The notes under the pieces: model-generated
Seen by the model: only the letters and a program-made list of their open reading frames with translations
Databases searched by the model: none
Told to the model about the DNA's origin: nothing
Assembly (NCBI GenBank): GCA_964598255.1
Contig: CAZRBA010000114.1
Location: 1-64,000 of the forward strand
Direction of reading: 5' to 3'
From: Caldithrix sp964598255
GTDB taxonomy: Bacteria; Calditrichota; Calditrichia; Calditrichales; Calditrichaceae
DNA: 64,000 nucleotides
Position numbers and translations under genes: made by a program
Shown here: in pieces, positions 44,708-53,786 of the stretch
Layout: every line of letters begins with the position of its first letter
How positions within the stretch are numbered: the stretch's first letter is position 1

Positions 44708-45364
44708 TTAACGATTTCCGGTAATCAAATTAATTAACTTAACAAGATGTTCGTCTAAATCATCGATAATCTTGTTTGTGCGATTGGAAATATACGTATA
44801 AGCGATCAGCGTCGGAATTGCCACCATCAAACCGAAAATAGTCGTATTCATGGCTGCTGCAATACCTTTAGCTAACAGACGCGACTTATCTTCTTCGGAA
44901 ACCGTTTTGCTACCCACAGCCGCAAAAGAAATAATCAAACCGTAAATCGTCCCCATCAATCCGGTAAGTGTGGCCACATTTGCCAACATCGAAAGATAAC
45001 TGGTTCGTTCTTTTAGTTTGGGAATTACTTCCAGCGTGCCTTCGTCTACCGCATTTTGAATGGCGCGGAAATCCAAAGCTTCGCTTTCGTTTGCACGTTT
45101 AAGGCCTCGTAATACCACATAAGGCAATGCTTTTTGTTTGCCTTTTTCGCACAATTCAATTGCCCGTTCGATATTCCCTCCGGCAACTAATTTACGAATT
45201 TCCGCCATAAATTTATCAGCGTTTACATTGGATTTCACAAGGATGAAATATAAACGCTCGATGGTAATAGCCAAAGCGATTGCTCCGAAGAGAGCGATTA
45301 TGTACATAAAAATATAACCTTCGGAACTGGTTTTAAACGCTTCACCAAATTGAGCCATGAACAT
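44708..45364 (-). CDS. MotA/TolQ/ExbB proton-channel family protein
   Basis: 218 residues with three membrane segments (about 17-38, 125-150, 170-195). The family core is seen in YLSMLANVATLTGLMGTIYG and GIAAAMNTTIFGLMVAIPTL, with the conserved Thr residues that line the channel. It forms the proton-conducting pentamer around ExbD dimers in the inner membrane. A cytoplasmic segment (about 40-120) contains ERAIELCEKGKQKALPYVVL. It sits between a small exported protein and the two ExbD paralogues. Confidence 0.93.
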   Translation of the reverse strand: MFMAQFGEAFKTSSEGYIFMYIIALFGAIALAITIERLYFILVKSNVNADKFMAEIRKLVAGGNIERAIELCEKGKQKALPYVVLRGLKRANESEALDFRAIQNAVDEGTLEVIPKLKERTSYLSMLANVATLTGLMGTIYGLIISFAAVGSKTVSEEDKSRLLAKGIAAAMNTTIFGLMVAIPTLIAYTYISNRTNKIIDDLDEHLVKLINLITGNR

Positions 45365-45385
45365 GAACGATACCCTCCTTAAATT

Positions 45386-45709
45386 TTACCTTAATTTTTT
45401 CATTAATTGTTCAATGTTTATTCTGTAATACTCGGCAAAATCCGAGCGTTGCTTTAAATTTATTTTTTCGTCTTCCCCAATCAATTCCTTGCGAAATGAG
45501 CGGTCAATTTTCACATCGTCAAATTCTGGTTTTATTCTTTTCGAGAAAATTTGTACCTGCGGTGTTTCAATTTTTATCTTTACTTTGGTCGTACCCAAAT
45601 CGATTACTTGGTTGGGATTATTTGCTTTTTTGGGCGTATTCTGTGCCTGCAGGCTGAATACCATACCCAATAAAAAAAGCAAACTTAATTTCATCACGCG
45701 CTTTATCAT
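45386..45709 (-). CDS. small exported hypothetical protein in the envelope-motor operon
   Basis: 107 residues. A signal peptide (LSLLFLLGMVFSLQAQ) leads to a short, charged periplasmic protein with VIDLGTTKVKIKIETPQVQI and a Lys/Arg-Asp/Glu-rich C-terminal half (RSFRKELIGEDEKINLKQRS). I recognise no family. It overlaps the preceding giant TPR gene by 4 bases and is followed 21 bases later by the ExbB-like gene, so it is almost certainly a part of the same machine. It may be a periplasmic linker or plug; that is inference only. Confidence 0.78.
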   Translation of the reverse strand: MIKRVMKLSLLFLLGMVFSLQAQNTPKKANNPNQVIDLGTTKVKIKIETPQVQIFSKRIKPEFDDVKIDRSFRKELIGEDEKINLKQRSDFAEYYRINIEQLMKKLR

Positions 45710-48700
45710 TGGCTCGCTCCTTTTAAAGAGATACGATCTTTGTTCAACACATTTATGGTTCTAAGTATTGAAGGCGGAACGATAATCTTTTTGGGATGGG
45801 CCATCTCTTCGGCTTTTTTCAAAATATCTTCCGGCAACACTTCAAGATAACCATAAACCTTTAATCCGCCCCGGGTAAGATCGCGGTCTTCAACATCAAC
45901 GGCAATAACGTTTTTGCCTTTTCTCAAGTAAATATCAAAGGTAGTATAATCCAATGTGTCAAGAACCGCATAGTCGTTCTTTTCATCATCCAGCAAATAT
46001 TCGCCGTTCAAATAAATTCTGAAATCTTCGTCTGCTGTGATATAAATGACACCTTTGACCGGTTTGCCGTTTAAATAAAACGCCTTGCGGAAAAAGACCA
46101 GCGTATCTTGCGCTGCATTTTGTGTTATCATATTCAAACTGTCGGTCTGCATGGTAGAATCCTGAACACTCAGCGAATCATTGACCGGATTCCGCCCAGC
46201 GTTTGGCAGCGGCGGCCAGATAGCATCGGGATTCACTCCGAGCCCTTCAAATTGATTTTGATAACTTACCAGCACCTGAGGATGCGCCCAACTGGAATCA
46301 TTGAAATCAACTCGATTCCATTGCTCGGGATAATATTTTGTGGAATAGAGCCAAGTGGAATCGCTCTGAATGATCACTTTCTCTTTTTCCACTTCCGAAG
46401 CATATTTTAACGGATCGAGTTGCAGCAGTTTGAAGATAAGTTTGTTAACCCAAATATTTTTAATATTGTATTTTTTCTTGGCGTCATAAGCGGCATCGAG
46501 CACTTCGCGGGAATGGCCGTTTAACATTACATAATAGTTTTCAAAAAAACCGGCCGCATCGTCATAATTGTAGTTTTGCGTCGAATCGAACCGGGTTTGA
46601 TAATAAGCGGAACGTACTTTGGCCGTATCGGCTAAAACAGACATTTCGTCCGTAATCTCGATGGCCAACCGCACTAAATCATTTTTGGTCGTTTTAATCA
46701 AATCGTTTATGATATTGTTCTGTTTAGCCAAATCCAATGAATTTTCATAGGATTTTATGGCAGCCAAACTCAACTCTTTGGAAAGATCGATCAGTTGACT
46801 GGCATTGTTATCCACCACAAAGTAATCTTCGCCTTCGGCATTTACCGTACCGTATTTTTGTTCGATCAGGTCTTCCAGTTTTTTGATTTCGCTTTTGTAC
46901 CGATCCAGCGAGAAGAAAGCCAAATTCTGATATTGCTCACCCAATACGTTTGAGATCAGCAGAATTTGACGTTTGGATTCTTCGACATATTTGTTCGACA
47001 ACCCAAGCGCTTGCGATTCCTGCAAATTACGTAAATGGGCATTGATTGTTTTCTGGATAGCCGGCAAGGCCACCTTTTTTAAAACCTGATATTTGTAAAC
47101 TAAGGTTTCGATGGGCTTTTTGTATGGCGATTTAATGGCTATGGCCTTAAATACATTCTGCGAAGTTAACTCGGCTTCTTTAAACAATAGTTCGGAAATT
47201 TTTGTTTTGGCTTTTTCGTGCCATTTAATTGCCAAATCGCGGGTAGAATCCACGGCTGCTATGCGCGAAACAGCCAAGGCGCTGGTATCTTGCTTCGCTT
47301 TTACTTCGGCCGGTTTTTCCATGTCGATACCCAATTTTTGCGCCAATACAGGAATTTTATCTACCACCATTTTATATTGGTCTACGGCTTTGTCATACAA
47401 AGCATAGCCTTGGTCGTTAATCATTTTTTGAGCGACAAATCGTTTATCCGCATCCAAATTGGGATCGATTTCTTGCGAAACAAACTTATCAGCAAATTCT
47501 TCGTATATTTTGGCAATATCATAGGTGGCTTCAAAACTGCGCGGAGAAGCATAGGAAATTACCTTGCGGTACGTATCGATCAACTGGCCCATTAATGTTT
47601 TCATTTTAGCCAAATTCGCCTTAATATTGGAAGGTGGCTGCTTTAACTGAATAGCCATAAATTCATTATGTAAAATTTCGGCCAATAAATTCACCGCTTC
47701 TGCCGCGACAAAAGCGTTGTAATCGCCTCCCGCTTTCTTTAATTGTTCGCTACGGGCAAGCGCCATATTCAGTTCTTGTTTGGCTTTATCATACATGCCG
47801 TTATCAAAAAAGTACTTACCGCGTTCATAAAAAGCCGTAACCGTTCTCGGATCGTTCGGATATTTTTGGGCAAATTGTTCGTAAATTTGATTTGCTTTTG
47901 CCAGATTATCCAATTTTAAATACAGTTTGGCATTGTTAAAAAAAAGATCGATCGAATAAGGTTGATTGGGATACTTGGCAATATATTCGTCGTTTATGCG
48001 AATAGCATTTTGCCAATCTTTTCCTTTTTGATAATAAAGGCTCGCATCGTACAAAGCCGGTTCGGCATTTTCGCTTTTCGGATAATTTTTGGCAATGCGT
48101 TCATAGGTTTTGGCCGCATTGACATAATCTTCCATCTCCACATAATTGCGGGCCATGTTATCCAAGGCCTGTACGGCATACTTGGAATCCGGGTATTCGG
48201 TAGCCAGGGTATTAAACGCTTCGTTGGAACGTACCCAATCTTTGGCTTTTTGAAAATTTAATCCGCTATTGAATAAGGCGGCAATTACCAAACGCTTATC
48301 GCCCGGAGCTTCTTTGTAAACGCGCATGTATTCCATACCGGCATTAAAATAATCGCCTTGCTGTTCATAATATTCGGCGTTTTTGAATATGGCCTGTCCC
48401 AATCGTTTTAAGGCAAATTTCCGCTGTTCTTCGGGTATGTTTTTTTCTGCCAAAATCCGTTTGGCTACAATTTCGCTATCTTTAAATTTACCCAAAGCAA
48501 AATAGGAATCCATAATAGAGCGTAAAGCCAAACTCTTTTCGGCGGCATTGGGAAAGCGTTTTACCAAGGTTTGGAAATATACTTTGGCTTCGGCAAACAT
48601 TTTGTGGTTGTAAAAAATACCACCGGCCGAGGCAAGAAAATTCGGCGTATACTTTCCGTAAGGGAAAAGCCGAATATAATTGTTGTACGCTTCGATTAGC

Positions 48701-50409
48701 ATCGATTCTTCCGGAGACAGTTCTTCGGGGATCAATTCTTCGGGATTGGCCAAATTAAAGCGAGCCGTATCCTGAATACCGAATTTACGTTTGACTAGGC
48801 TATCGGCAACAACCACCGCATTTAAAGCGGCATCGTGTTGGTGCTTGGTTTCCAGATAATCGTTACTAACTTTAATGTATTCTTCGAATGCGTCTTTGTA
48901 GCGATGTAAGCGGGTATCCAACATGTAAGCATACGACCAATTAACTTCATACGCATTGGAATCAGCCGGGAAGTATTTAAGATATGTTTTTGAATGTTCG
49001 GCAAATTTTTCGTACAGCGGCGTGGCATCCTTTTTTTCGGCTGCTAATTCTTCCGCTTTTTGCAAATCGATTACCAGGTTGGTGCGTAATGCTTCTTCGC
49101 TGTATTTATAAGCCGCATTCAAATAACGCACTTTATTTAAATTATCGGATTTTTCCAGTTTTTGATACCATTCGCTTTGCGGATTGTATTTTTTAAACAG
49201 TTCCATACGCGCTTGATAGGCTTCTTTATCTTTGCCCATCGTGTAAAGCACATCCACAATGTGTTGCTGAACTTCCGGTGCCTGTAAATAATCGGGATAC
49301 AGTTGCAATAATGTTCTATAGGCATAAATGGCTTTTTGCGGTTCGTCTATGCGCTCGTAAGTTTGTCCCATTGCCTTAAAAATATCCGGGCCATAGGGAC
49401 GGCCGCCTATTTTAATCAAAAAATCTTTGGCTTTATCTACACCGTCTTTAACGTAATGCTCATCCGTAAAGCTTATACCAATGTACTCAATGGCTTCATT
49501 ATAAACATCAAAATTAGAAATATTTGCATTCGGATCGAGCTTCTTGGCCTTTTCGATATCATCGGCAACGGCTAAAAAGTAGGTAATGGCATCGTTATAA
49601 TATTTAGGATCCCGAGCCGCTAACTTGTAGTAGCTCCATCCTAATTTGTAAAGTGCTTCATCATATCGTTTTGAATTTTTATAACGCAATACATTCTTAT
49701 ATAATTGAATCGCTTTTTGTAATTCCAGGACAATCTGATCTTCACTTTTTTTATCTTCGCGCGGGGCAAAATAATATTCAGCTAACCGCATATAGGCTTC
49801 CGGCGCAAACGGACTTTCCGGATATTTTTCGATTATTTGGCGATAAACATTGCGGCTTTCTTCGCCCTTTCCCATTTTTTCCAGCAACCAACCTTTGGAA
49901 TATAATGCGTCATCGGCATATTTACTGGTGGGATATTCTTTTAATAACCGATCATACAAGGCAATGGCTTTAGAATAATCGATTTTCGGGAATACGGGTG
50001 GGTTCGGTTCTTCTTTAATTTTCCCCTGATCGTAAAGCGTTAATTTTTTTTCGTATTCGCTAAGTTTTTTATCGTAATTTTTGATTTCTTTTTCGTGTTT
50101 TAATTCGGCATCATCTATATAATATTCGGCAAGACGAATGTAAACCACATCCCTGTTTTTTACTTTACTGCCTTCTTCTTTTAAAAAATTCTCTCCCCAA
50201 TCAATTCCCTCGGAAAGATAATTTTGCCCCTGCGATTGTAGCTTTTTGGCTTTAGCTTCAAAATACTTTTTAATCTTTAACAAATCTTCTATTTTCATTC
50301 GATTAAAAAGCGTATCCACAGGAGAAAATTTTTCCTGCTGGCCAAAGAGCATGCTAAAGCTCAAAATAACCAAAAGTACGATGTGATGTGCTTTCATTGT
50401 CTTATTCAT
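45706..50409 (-). CDS. giant exported TPR protein with C-terminal jelly-roll-like domain
   Basis: 1567 residues from the ATG at 50409. The open frame to 50508 overlaps the upstream gene; an ATG at 50397 is an equally good start. A signal peptide (HHIVLLVILSFSMLFGQ) precedes a long chain of tetratricopeptide repeats, for example YDRLLKEYPTSKYADDALYS, FNTLATEYPDSKYAVQALDN and YERIAKNYPKSENAEPALYD, filling most of residues 60-1000. Long helical and coiled regions follow (about 1000-1330). The end (about 1370-1540) resembles a galactose-binding jelly roll (DRVDFNDSSW-like VDFNDSSWAHPQVL, RKAFYLNGKPVKGVIYITAD, FRIYLNGEYLLDD). It is a periplasmic scaffold candidate comparable in role to Glt/Agl TPR proteins. 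Confidence 0.88.
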   Translation of the reverse strand: MNKTMKAHHIVLLVILSFSMLFGQQEKFSPVDTLFNRMKIEDLLKIKKYFEAKAKKLQSQGQNYLSEGIDWGENFLKEEGSKVKNRDVVYIRLAEYYIDDAELKHEKEIKNYDKKLSEYEKKLTLYDQGKIKEEPNPPVFPKIDYSKAIALYDRLLKEYPTSKYADDALYSKGWLLEKMGKGEESRNVYRQIIEKYPESPFAPEAYMRLAEYYFAPREDKKSEDQIVLELQKAIQLYKNVLRYKNSKRYDEALYKLGWSYYKLAARDPKYYNDAITYFLAVADDIEKAKKLDPNANISNFDVYNEAIEYIGISFTDEHYVKDGVDKAKDFLIKIGGRPYGPDIFKAMGQTYERIDEPQKAIYAYRTLLQLYPDYLQAPEVQQHIVDVLYTMGKDKEAYQARMELFKKYNPQSEWYQKLEKSDNLNKVRYLNAAYKYSEEALRTNLVIDLQKAEELAAEKKDATPLYEKFAEHSKTYLKYFPADSNAYEVNWSYAYMLDTRLHRYKDAFEEYIKVSNDYLETKHQHDAALNAVVVADSLVKRKFGIQDTARFNLANPEELIPEELSPEESMLIEAYNNYIRLFPYGKYTPNFLASAGGIFYNHKMFAEAKVYFQTLVKRFPNAAEKSLALRSIMDSYFALGKFKDSEIVAKRILAEKNIPEEQRKFALKRLGQAIFKNAEYYEQQGDYFNAGMEYMRVYKEAPGDKRLVIAALFNSGLNFQKAKDWVRSNEAFNTLATEYPDSKYAVQALDNMARNYVEMEDYVNAAKTYERIAKNYPKSENAEPALYDASLYYQKGKDWQNAIRINDEYIAKYPNQPYSIDLFFNNAKLYLKLDNLAKANQIYEQFAQKYPNDPRTVTAFYERGKYFFDNGMYDKAKQELNMALARSEQLKKAGGDYNAFVAAEAVNLLAEILHNEFMAIQLKQPPSNIKANLAKMKTLMGQLIDTYRKVISYASPRSFEATYDIAKIYEEFADKFVSQEIDPNLDADKRFVAQKMINDQGYALYDKAVDQYKMVVDKIPVLAQKLGIDMEKPAEVKAKQDTSALAVSRIAAVDSTRDLAIKWHEKAKTKISELLFKEAELTSQNVFKAIAIKSPYKKPIETLVYKYQVLKKVALPAIQKTINAHLRNLQESQALGLSNKYVEESKRQILLISNVLGEQYQNLAFFSLDRYKSEIKKLEDLIEQKYGTVNAEGEDYFVVDNNASQLIDLSKELSLAAIKSYENSLDLAKQNNIINDLIKTTKNDLVRLAIEITDEMSVLADTAKVRSAYYQTRFDSTQNYNYDDAAGFFENYYVMLNGHSREVLDAAYDAKKKYNIKNIWVNKLIFKLLQLDPLKYASEVEKEKVIIQSDSTWLYSTKYYPEQWNRVDFNDSSWAHPQVLVSYQNQFEGLGVNPDAIWPPLPNAGRNPVNDSLSVQDSTMQTDSLNMITQNAAQDTLVFFRKAFYLNGKPVKGVIYITADEDFRIYLNGEYLLDDEKNDYAVLDTLDYTTFDIYLRKGKNVIAVDVEDRDLTRGGLKVYGYLEVLPEDILKKAEEMAHPKKIIVPPSILRTINVLNKDRISLKGASQ

Positions 50410-50437
50410 AAACCTGTGTTTGAACCAACTATTATCA

Positions 50438-53095
50438 TTATTTTTGTTGATTATCAGTTTGAGGTGATTTCTCTTCGCTTTTTGGCGCTTGTTGCGGCTG
50501 ACCTTCATCGTAATTCAACTCGGTATCATGGGTATCAAAATAAGATTCCTCAAACTGGCGATTCATTTCTTCTCGCTTGCGTAATCGTTCTTGCTGGCGT
50601 ACTTTGCGTGTCATTACAATAATTTGTTCGTTAATTTGCCGAATAATATGTTCGATATTCTGACGACGCAATTGCAGGAAAGTATTGATTTCCTGAATTC
50701 GATTTTGCATTTGTTCAATTTCTTTGGTGGTCATGGTTTTTACGTTGAACTTTACACTGGTCAACCCAAAAACACCGTAATCGCTCCATTTATTCAGATT
50801 GATATTCGACTTGCGTACACCCATGTCGTAAGCCTGCGTTTCAAGAAAATCCAATTTTTTCATTAAATCAGCAAAATGCTCCCGACTCAACTCCAAAGCG
50901 ACCAACTTTTTGTAATCCTTATCCTTCCGTGCCTGATTTATTTGAATATTCAATTCATTCAATCGCTTTACGATTTCCTTTCTTTGGTTTTCAATATCAC
51001 GACGCATGTTTTCTATTTGCTGGTTGCGCATTTCAAGCACGCTCTCTTTGCGGGCAAGGGGATGTGCGTCAAAATAGTTAATCCCCAACAAGTGAGAAGG
51101 TTTGTTTATGGTTATGGAGTTAATAGCGCCGTATATTTTATATTCCATACGCTCAATCCGTTTGACCAAATCTTTACGTTGCTGGGCTTTGGCCTCCTTA
51201 CGCAACCGTTCCAATTCGTGCAACTGGGCATTTAAACGATCCACCTCGTGTTGCAAGCCAAATCCCGACGAACTTAAATCGAGATAGGTAACTTTTAAAT
51301 AGGGCCGATATAATTTTTTACGCAATGCGTATGCTTTATGAAAAGCTTCGGGATCATCTTTATCAAATGCTTTATTTTCCAACGATTTGGCCTGATCCAT
51401 AATTTTGCCTAAAATTTCGCTTTCTTTATTTAAGGCATCCGAAAGATCTTTGGCCTCCCGCGCCGTATAAACGTACTGATAATTTCTTAGCGCCGCGTCG
51501 GTTTCATTTTGCAACTGATGGATATACGCTAATAACGTACGTGCTTCCAACAAATAATCGGAACCGTAAAACGTATCGATCAGAACATTAAGACTTTGTT
51601 GCGCCTGAGAAAAGTTTCTTTGTGCAACCGGTCGGGCCATTTGCTGTTTAAAATAACTCCAAGCGTACCCCAACAAAACGCGATCGTACTGCGAAAAGTC
51701 CTGATTAATCAAATCAAAGGTATGAATGGCATTGTTATAGTTACCCATTTGATAATACAGTAAACCCAATTTCAGTAAAATTTTATTATGAAATTCGGGA
51801 TTTAACTTTTCATTAATCGCCAATTCCTTTAAAATACGCTGCGCTTCGTTGTAGTTATTAACTCCTACGAACGATTCGGCCAAGAGATATTGGGCCTGAT
51901 AATAAAAAGGCGATTTTCGTCCCAAACGGGACAAATACTGAATGGCTTTCTCGAAATTTCCCATCTTCAAAGCAGCCGAAGCAGCCATAAAGGTCGTTTC
52001 GTCGTAAAGTTCGCTTCCCTGAACTCCTGTTTTCTGAAAGTCTTCGTAATAGGTTAAAACTTTATCGTATTTATCAAAATGCAATGCGATTTGCATTAAA
52101 TAACGATAAACTTTGGGTAAATAGGAAGAGGTGGGATAATCGTGTACAAAACGCTCAAAATCCGATTGGGCCGCCAAATATCGTTCCAAAAGAAAATTGG
52201 ATAACCCCTTATAAAACAAACAATCATCCAACTGGCCGATAAACGAATAGCGATTTAAAATTTCCCCAAACGATCGTTCGGCCAAATCGTAAAATCCGTA
52301 ATTAAACGCTTCGGCCGCCTGTCGCAATTCCCGCTTAAACATCCGCTCTCGCTCGGCAGCGGTGCCTTCCCGGATCAATTTCTTTTTAATAATTTCCACA
52401 TCGGTCCAGCGCAACTGATAGTTCACATGTTCTGCCCGTTTCCATTCTTGGTACAAATCATATATGGTCGGCTTTTCTTTACCCGATGTTTGATTTTGAT
52501 AATCTTCATAACTCAAATCGGTCAACGATTTGGAAACCAATTTTCGTTCGGTCTTTTTTAGGTCTTGCGCAAATTCCGCATCTTTATCGAGCTTGGCATT
52601 GGGATCCATTTTAATCATTTCTTCGGCTACGTATAAAAGCTGCATGGCGTCTTCGATGGCACGTTGTTTTTGAAAATCCACCTTACCGGCACTCAATGCA
52701 CCCTGAATGGTGTTTTCCACTTTATTCAAAAAATCATTCAACTGAGCCGAATGATACGGAGCCAAACGACGTTTAAGGGCTTTTACTTCGGCTAAACGCT
52801 GGTTTAAGAGCTGAAAATAGGATTCTTTTACTTTACTAACGCCCTTTACCCGATCCAGCATTTCGGCATTTAACATGCGTATCTGTTGCACTAAAAACCG
52901 TTCCTGCCCGATAGAACTGGCGCTCAAATTCGTAATCAAATCGTTAACATAGTGCTTTAGCGCCGATGTGTACAAAAGATCTTGCTGTTGGGAAGCGGGT
53001 TTGGCAGGCTCTTGTTTTTGCTGAGCGTAAAGCCCCAGGTTGAATATCAAGAGGAGCAGAGCGCTAAATACAAAGAAATGCTTCTTGTTTCTCAT
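50438..53095 (-). CDS. large exported TPR/coiled-coil protein
   Basis: 885 residues. The signal peptide is FFVFSALLLLIFNLGLYAQ. A helical region (about 40-230) leads into TPR-like repeats (about 240-560), such as FNYGFYDLAERSFGEILNRY, LAAQSDFERFVHDYPTSSYL and ILLKLGLLYYQMGNYNNAIH. The C-terminal third (about 600-850) is coiled coil rich in Lys, Arg and Glu (NQQIENMRRDIENQRKEIVK). It ends in a Gln/Pro/Ser-rich tail. It is the first gene of the TPR-ExbB-ExbD2-TonB operon, and the 134-base gap upstream (53096-53229) should carry the promoter. Likely a periplasmic structural subunit. Confidence 0.88.
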   Translation of the reverse strand: MRNKKHFFVFSALLLLIFNLGLYAQQKQEPAKPASQQQDLLYTSALKHYVNDLITNLSASSIGQERFLVQQIRMLNAEMLDRVKGVSKVKESYFQLLNQRLAEVKALKRRLAPYHSAQLNDFLNKVENTIQGALSAGKVDFQKQRAIEDAMQLLYVAEEMIKMDPNAKLDKDAEFAQDLKKTERKLVSKSLTDLSYEDYQNQTSGKEKPTIYDLYQEWKRAEHVNYQLRWTDVEIIKKKLIREGTAAERERMFKRELRQAAEAFNYGFYDLAERSFGEILNRYSFIGQLDDCLFYKGLSNFLLERYLAAQSDFERFVHDYPTSSYLPKVYRYLMQIALHFDKYDKVLTYYEDFQKTGVQGSELYDETTFMAASAALKMGNFEKAIQYLSRLGRKSPFYYQAQYLLAESFVGVNNYNEAQRILKELAINEKLNPEFHNKILLKLGLLYYQMGNYNNAIHTFDLINQDFSQYDRVLLGYAWSYFKQQMARPVAQRNFSQAQQSLNVLIDTFYGSDYLLEARTLLAYIHQLQNETDAALRNYQYVYTAREAKDLSDALNKESEILGKIMDQAKSLENKAFDKDDPEAFHKAYALRKKLYRPYLKVTYLDLSSSGFGLQHEVDRLNAQLHELERLRKEAKAQQRKDLVKRIERMEYKIYGAINSITINKPSHLLGINYFDAHPLARKESVLEMRNQQIENMRRDIENQRKEIVKRLNELNIQINQARKDKDYKKLVALELSREHFADLMKKLDFLETQAYDMGVRKSNINLNKWSDYGVFGLTSVKFNVKTMTTKEIEQMQNRIQEINTFLQLRRQNIEHIIRQINEQIIVMTRKVRQQERLRKREEMNRQFEESYFDTHDTELNYDEGQPQQAPKSEEKSPQTDNQQK

Positions 53096-53229
53096 AAGAA
53101 AAAACCTAAGTTTTTAATCCTGTAATACTCACACAGAATTAAATTTATAATTATTTACTGTGCAGTCAAGAAAATTATCACTCTAACTAATTATTTCGCT
53201 CTGTATATTCGTTAAAAAAATTAATATCT

Positions 53230-53649
53230 TTAATGTAAACTTCGGGATAATTGTGCCACTTTAATTCGGTTTAGCGCTCTGGCCAGGGCCATTTTTGCTC
53301 GGTTAATATCCGTATTCGAATCGGGAGATTTCAGACGTTTTTCGGCTCTTTTTAATGCCGCTTGCGCCCGTTCCAGATCAATTTTTTCGGCAAATTCCGC
53401 GCTTTCGACCATTACTTTTAATTGATTATCTTTAACTTCACAATATCCCCCGCCGGAGGCAAGCCATTTTTCGGATTTGTCTTTTAATTGAAGCTTTATG
53501 GGGCCGATTTCTAACAAGGAGACAAGGTCTGCATGGAGGGGTAAAACCTGAAAATGTCCGTCAGCACCAGGAAGTGAACAACTGGCTATTTCACCTTCGA
53601 AAATCCGACCGAAAGGAGTAACAATTTGGATCGTTAGTTCCGTCGCCAT
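53230..53649 (-). CDS. atpC: ATP synthase epsilon subunit
   Basis: 139 residues. The N-terminal beta-sandwich (about 1-85) has IQIVTPFGRIFEGEIASCSL, PGADGHFQVLPLHADLVSLL and WLASGGGYCEVKDNQLKVMV, all typical. The C-terminal helical hairpin (about 90-135) has RAQAALKRAEKRLKSPDSN, the mobile regulatory part that can inhibit ATP hydrolysis. It is part of the F1 central stalk. Unlike most operons it is 137 bases from atpD, with a strong hairpin between them. It has its own AAAAGGATATGATCC ribosome site. Confidence 0.95.
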   Translation of the reverse strand: MATELTIQIVTPFGRIFEGEIASCSLPGADGHFQVLPLHADLVSLLEIGPIKLQLKDKSEKWLASGGGYCEVKDNQLKVMVESAEFAEKIDLERAQAALKRAEKRLKSPDSNTDINRAKMALARALNRIKVAQLSRSLH

Positions 53650-53743
53650 GGATCATATCCTTTTAAAATAGGAGTATTATTTTTTCCTACAAATGATAAA
53701 TAACTTAAGATATTCTTTATCTATTTTCAAATAGAACGAATTT

Positions 53744-53779
53744 AAGCTTGGGCCTTTCCGCCGTAAAAGGCCCAAGCTT
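53744..53779. other. strong hairpin between atpD and atpC
   Basis: A perfect 14-bp inverted repeat (53744-53757 with 53766-53779; AAGCTTGGGCCTTT / AAAGGCCCAAGCTT, 8-base loop) starts 8 bases after the atpD stop. A T tract follows it on the plus strand only, so on the transcribed (minus) strand it is not a classical terminator. It may act as an attenuator, a processing or stability hairpin that sets atpC expression. Confidence 0.85.
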
Positions 53780-53786
53780 TTTTATT

